A stretch of 64,000 nt of DNA from Listeria ivanovii subsp. ivanovii (GTDB taxonomy: Bacteria; Bacillota; Bacilli; Lactobacillales; Listeriaceae), in NCBI RefSeq assembly GCF_900187025.1, contig NZ_LT906478.1:1-64000 (forward strand). The letters are read 5' to 3'. A program made the translations under genes and the position numbers. Positions 62,736 through 64,000 of the stretch are shown here, piece after piece. How positions within the stretch are numbered: the first letter of the stretch is position 1; each line of letters begins with the position of its first letter. A model generated the notes under the pieces. That model made no database searches. It saw only the letters and a program-made list of their open reading frames with translations, and was not told the DNA's origin.

Positions 62736-63931
62736 ATGAATAAAACAACTGAAATGGATGGAACGGCCTACGATTTTACTTATGAGGATTTAGTGTGAAG
62801 TATTACATTCCCTAAATCGAAAACCCATGCAAAAGAACTTGCGCAACTAGAATTGTTAGAAAAACCTGCTGCCCATTTTGTGCCGGCAAAGATTGCAAGT
62901 GACAGTGATTCGTACACTATCTCCTATGATATCGACAAATATACATATGGATTTGAACAAATTAGAAAAATGGAACGTGAAGATAAATTGCGTGCACTAA
63001 AAAATATCGTGGATTTAAGTGAGTTGTTAGATACTCGTTATACTTTTTTCTTACATCCGGATAACTTGATTTTTGATATAAATTTAGTTCCTCGCATTGT
63101 TCATCGTGGGATTAAAAATATTTTACCACCATATGAATTAACGGAAGCAACCTTTTTTAAACAATATCAATGTTTTGTGATTGCAATGTTTTCCAAAAAA
63201 TATTCGTTTGACAATTTGTATAATGGCTCGCTGACTAGTGCGAGAGGAACGCAATTCGAGAAAAGTATCTTGGATGCGAAAACGATTCAAGACATTGCGA
63301 CGATTTTAGAAGAAGCGTATGTGAAAGAAAATAAAGCAGTTCAAAGAAATATGACTCGGGTACCGAAAAAAAATACGGGACTTTTAGAGGATTAGCAGTT
63401 GGTTTTATCATTGTAGCGATTCTACTTGCGATTCCAGTTAGTTATTTTGCGTTTGTGAAAGTACCGCTCCAAAACGATTTGCTAACTGCTAATGAGAATT
63501 TCTTGAAAACAGACTACGACAAGGTGATTACTGGTTTGGAAGATGTTGATCCGGCAAAAATGCCACAATCCGTGCAGTACGAATTAGCCTATTCCTATGT
63601 TAATGGTGAAAAAATGAGCGATAAGAAAAAAGAAAACATCCTGCGTACGATTAGTTTGAAATCTGACCCACAAAACTTACTTTATTGGATTTATAACGGT
63701 CGTGGGGAGTTTAGTAAATCACTTGATATCGCGAAACTTTTAGATGATCCGTCACTAGCAATGTATAGTTTAACAAAACAAATTGAACAAGTACAAAGCG
63801 ATACCACTTTAAGCGGCGACAAAAAAGTAGCGAAATTAAAAACACTGGAAGATAGTTTGAAAGAGTATGACGACAAGTTGAATGAACAAGCAACAGAAAC
63901 AGATGAATCAACAAATACAGAAGCAAAATAA
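62736..63931 (+). pseudogene. essB: EssB, T7SS pseudokinase-type membrane protein, disrupted twice
   Basis: From ATG 62736 (after AAGGAGAATG) the frame reads 20 residues and ends at TGA 62796-62798, yet continues as normal EssB sequence after it (SITFPKSKTHAKELA). A second lesion follows: an A8 run at 63366-63373 sends the frame to a stop; with nine A it reads PKKKYGTFRGLAVGFIIVA through the membrane helix to a stop at 63931. Repaired, the protein is 398 residues, about the usual length. EssB has a cytoplasmic pseudokinase half, one helix and an extracellular half. Confidence 0.9.
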
Positions 63932-63944
63932 GGGAGAATGAATC

Positions 63945-64000
63945 ATGAATAGAGAGGCTTTATTAATTGTTAGTAACGGGCAACAATGCCATAAACACCA
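63945..64000 (+). CDS. essC: EssC, N-terminal fragment (cut by the window end)
   Basis: Starts at ATG 63945 after AAGGGAGAATG. Only 18 codons are visible (MNREALLIVSNGQQCHKH), the beginning of the FHA region of the T7SS FtsK/SpoIIIE-type ATPase expected at this position. The rest lies beyond the window, so its integrity cannot be judged. Confidence 0.75.
   Translation, partial: MNREALLIVSNGQQCHKH

Overview
The window begins at the GTG start codon of dnaA and carries the origin-proximal segment of a low-GC Firmicute chromosome. Gene content and order match Listeria sensu stricto: dnaA, dnaN, MATE, yaaA, recF, gyrB, gyrA, cls, a SpeG-like gene, the mevalonate operon, qoxABCD, the agmatine and arginine deiminase genes, rpsF-ssb-rpsR, agrBDCA, gdpP, rplI, dnaC, purA and the ESX/type VII secretion locus. 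The AgrD core (ACFMFVY) and the DnaA sequence also fit Listeria. The arginine deiminase differs noticeably from the L. monocytogenes EGD-e protein as I remember it, so I do not assign a species. This comparison is from memory, not a search.

Layout. 1-10.3 kb: replication initiation and topology genes with oriC between dnaA and dnaN. 10.4-15.6 kb: cardiolipin synthase, polyamine acetyltransferase and the overlapping mevalonate-pathway genes (mvk-mvaD-pmk). 15.7-20 kb: aa3-type quinol oxidase operon behind a long structured leader. 20-25.7 kb: beta-glucoside use (6-phospho-beta-glucosidase and an EIIBCA permease controlled by cre plus a ribonucleic antiterminator), a secreted SH3/C39-like protein, and an LD-carboxypeptidase gene whose 3' end contains a perfect parS site. 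25.8-29.8 kb, minus strand: an accessory ABC-2 transporter operon led by a small secreted DUF2712-like protein. One permease gene is frameshifted at its start. 30-38.3 kb: a LacI-controlled sugar operon (ROK kinase, cytoplasmic GH9 enzyme, cellobiose-type EIIC, SIS isomerase). 38.4-47.1 kb: agmatine deiminase pathway with two agmatine deiminases, an RpiR regulator, DedA and arginine deiminase. 47.1-58 kb: ribosomal and SSB genes, a PepSY lipoprotein, the agr quorum-sensing system, cyclic-di-AMP phosphodiesterase, L9, replicative helicase and PurR-controlled purA. 58-64 kb: esxA-esaA-essA-esaB-essB-essC.

The most unusual features are the apparent decay of the ESX locus and the accessory ABC operon. 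In the ESX locus, esaA and essA are fused by a frameshift that removes the natural end of EsaA, and essB has both an in-frame TGA and a one-base loss in an A tract, while EsxA and EsaB remain intact. No rRNA, tRNA, transposase, prophage or CRISPR array was seen. Carbon-source control recurs: cre-like sites sit at three promoters (beta-glucoside PTS, GH9 sugar operon, agmatine operon).
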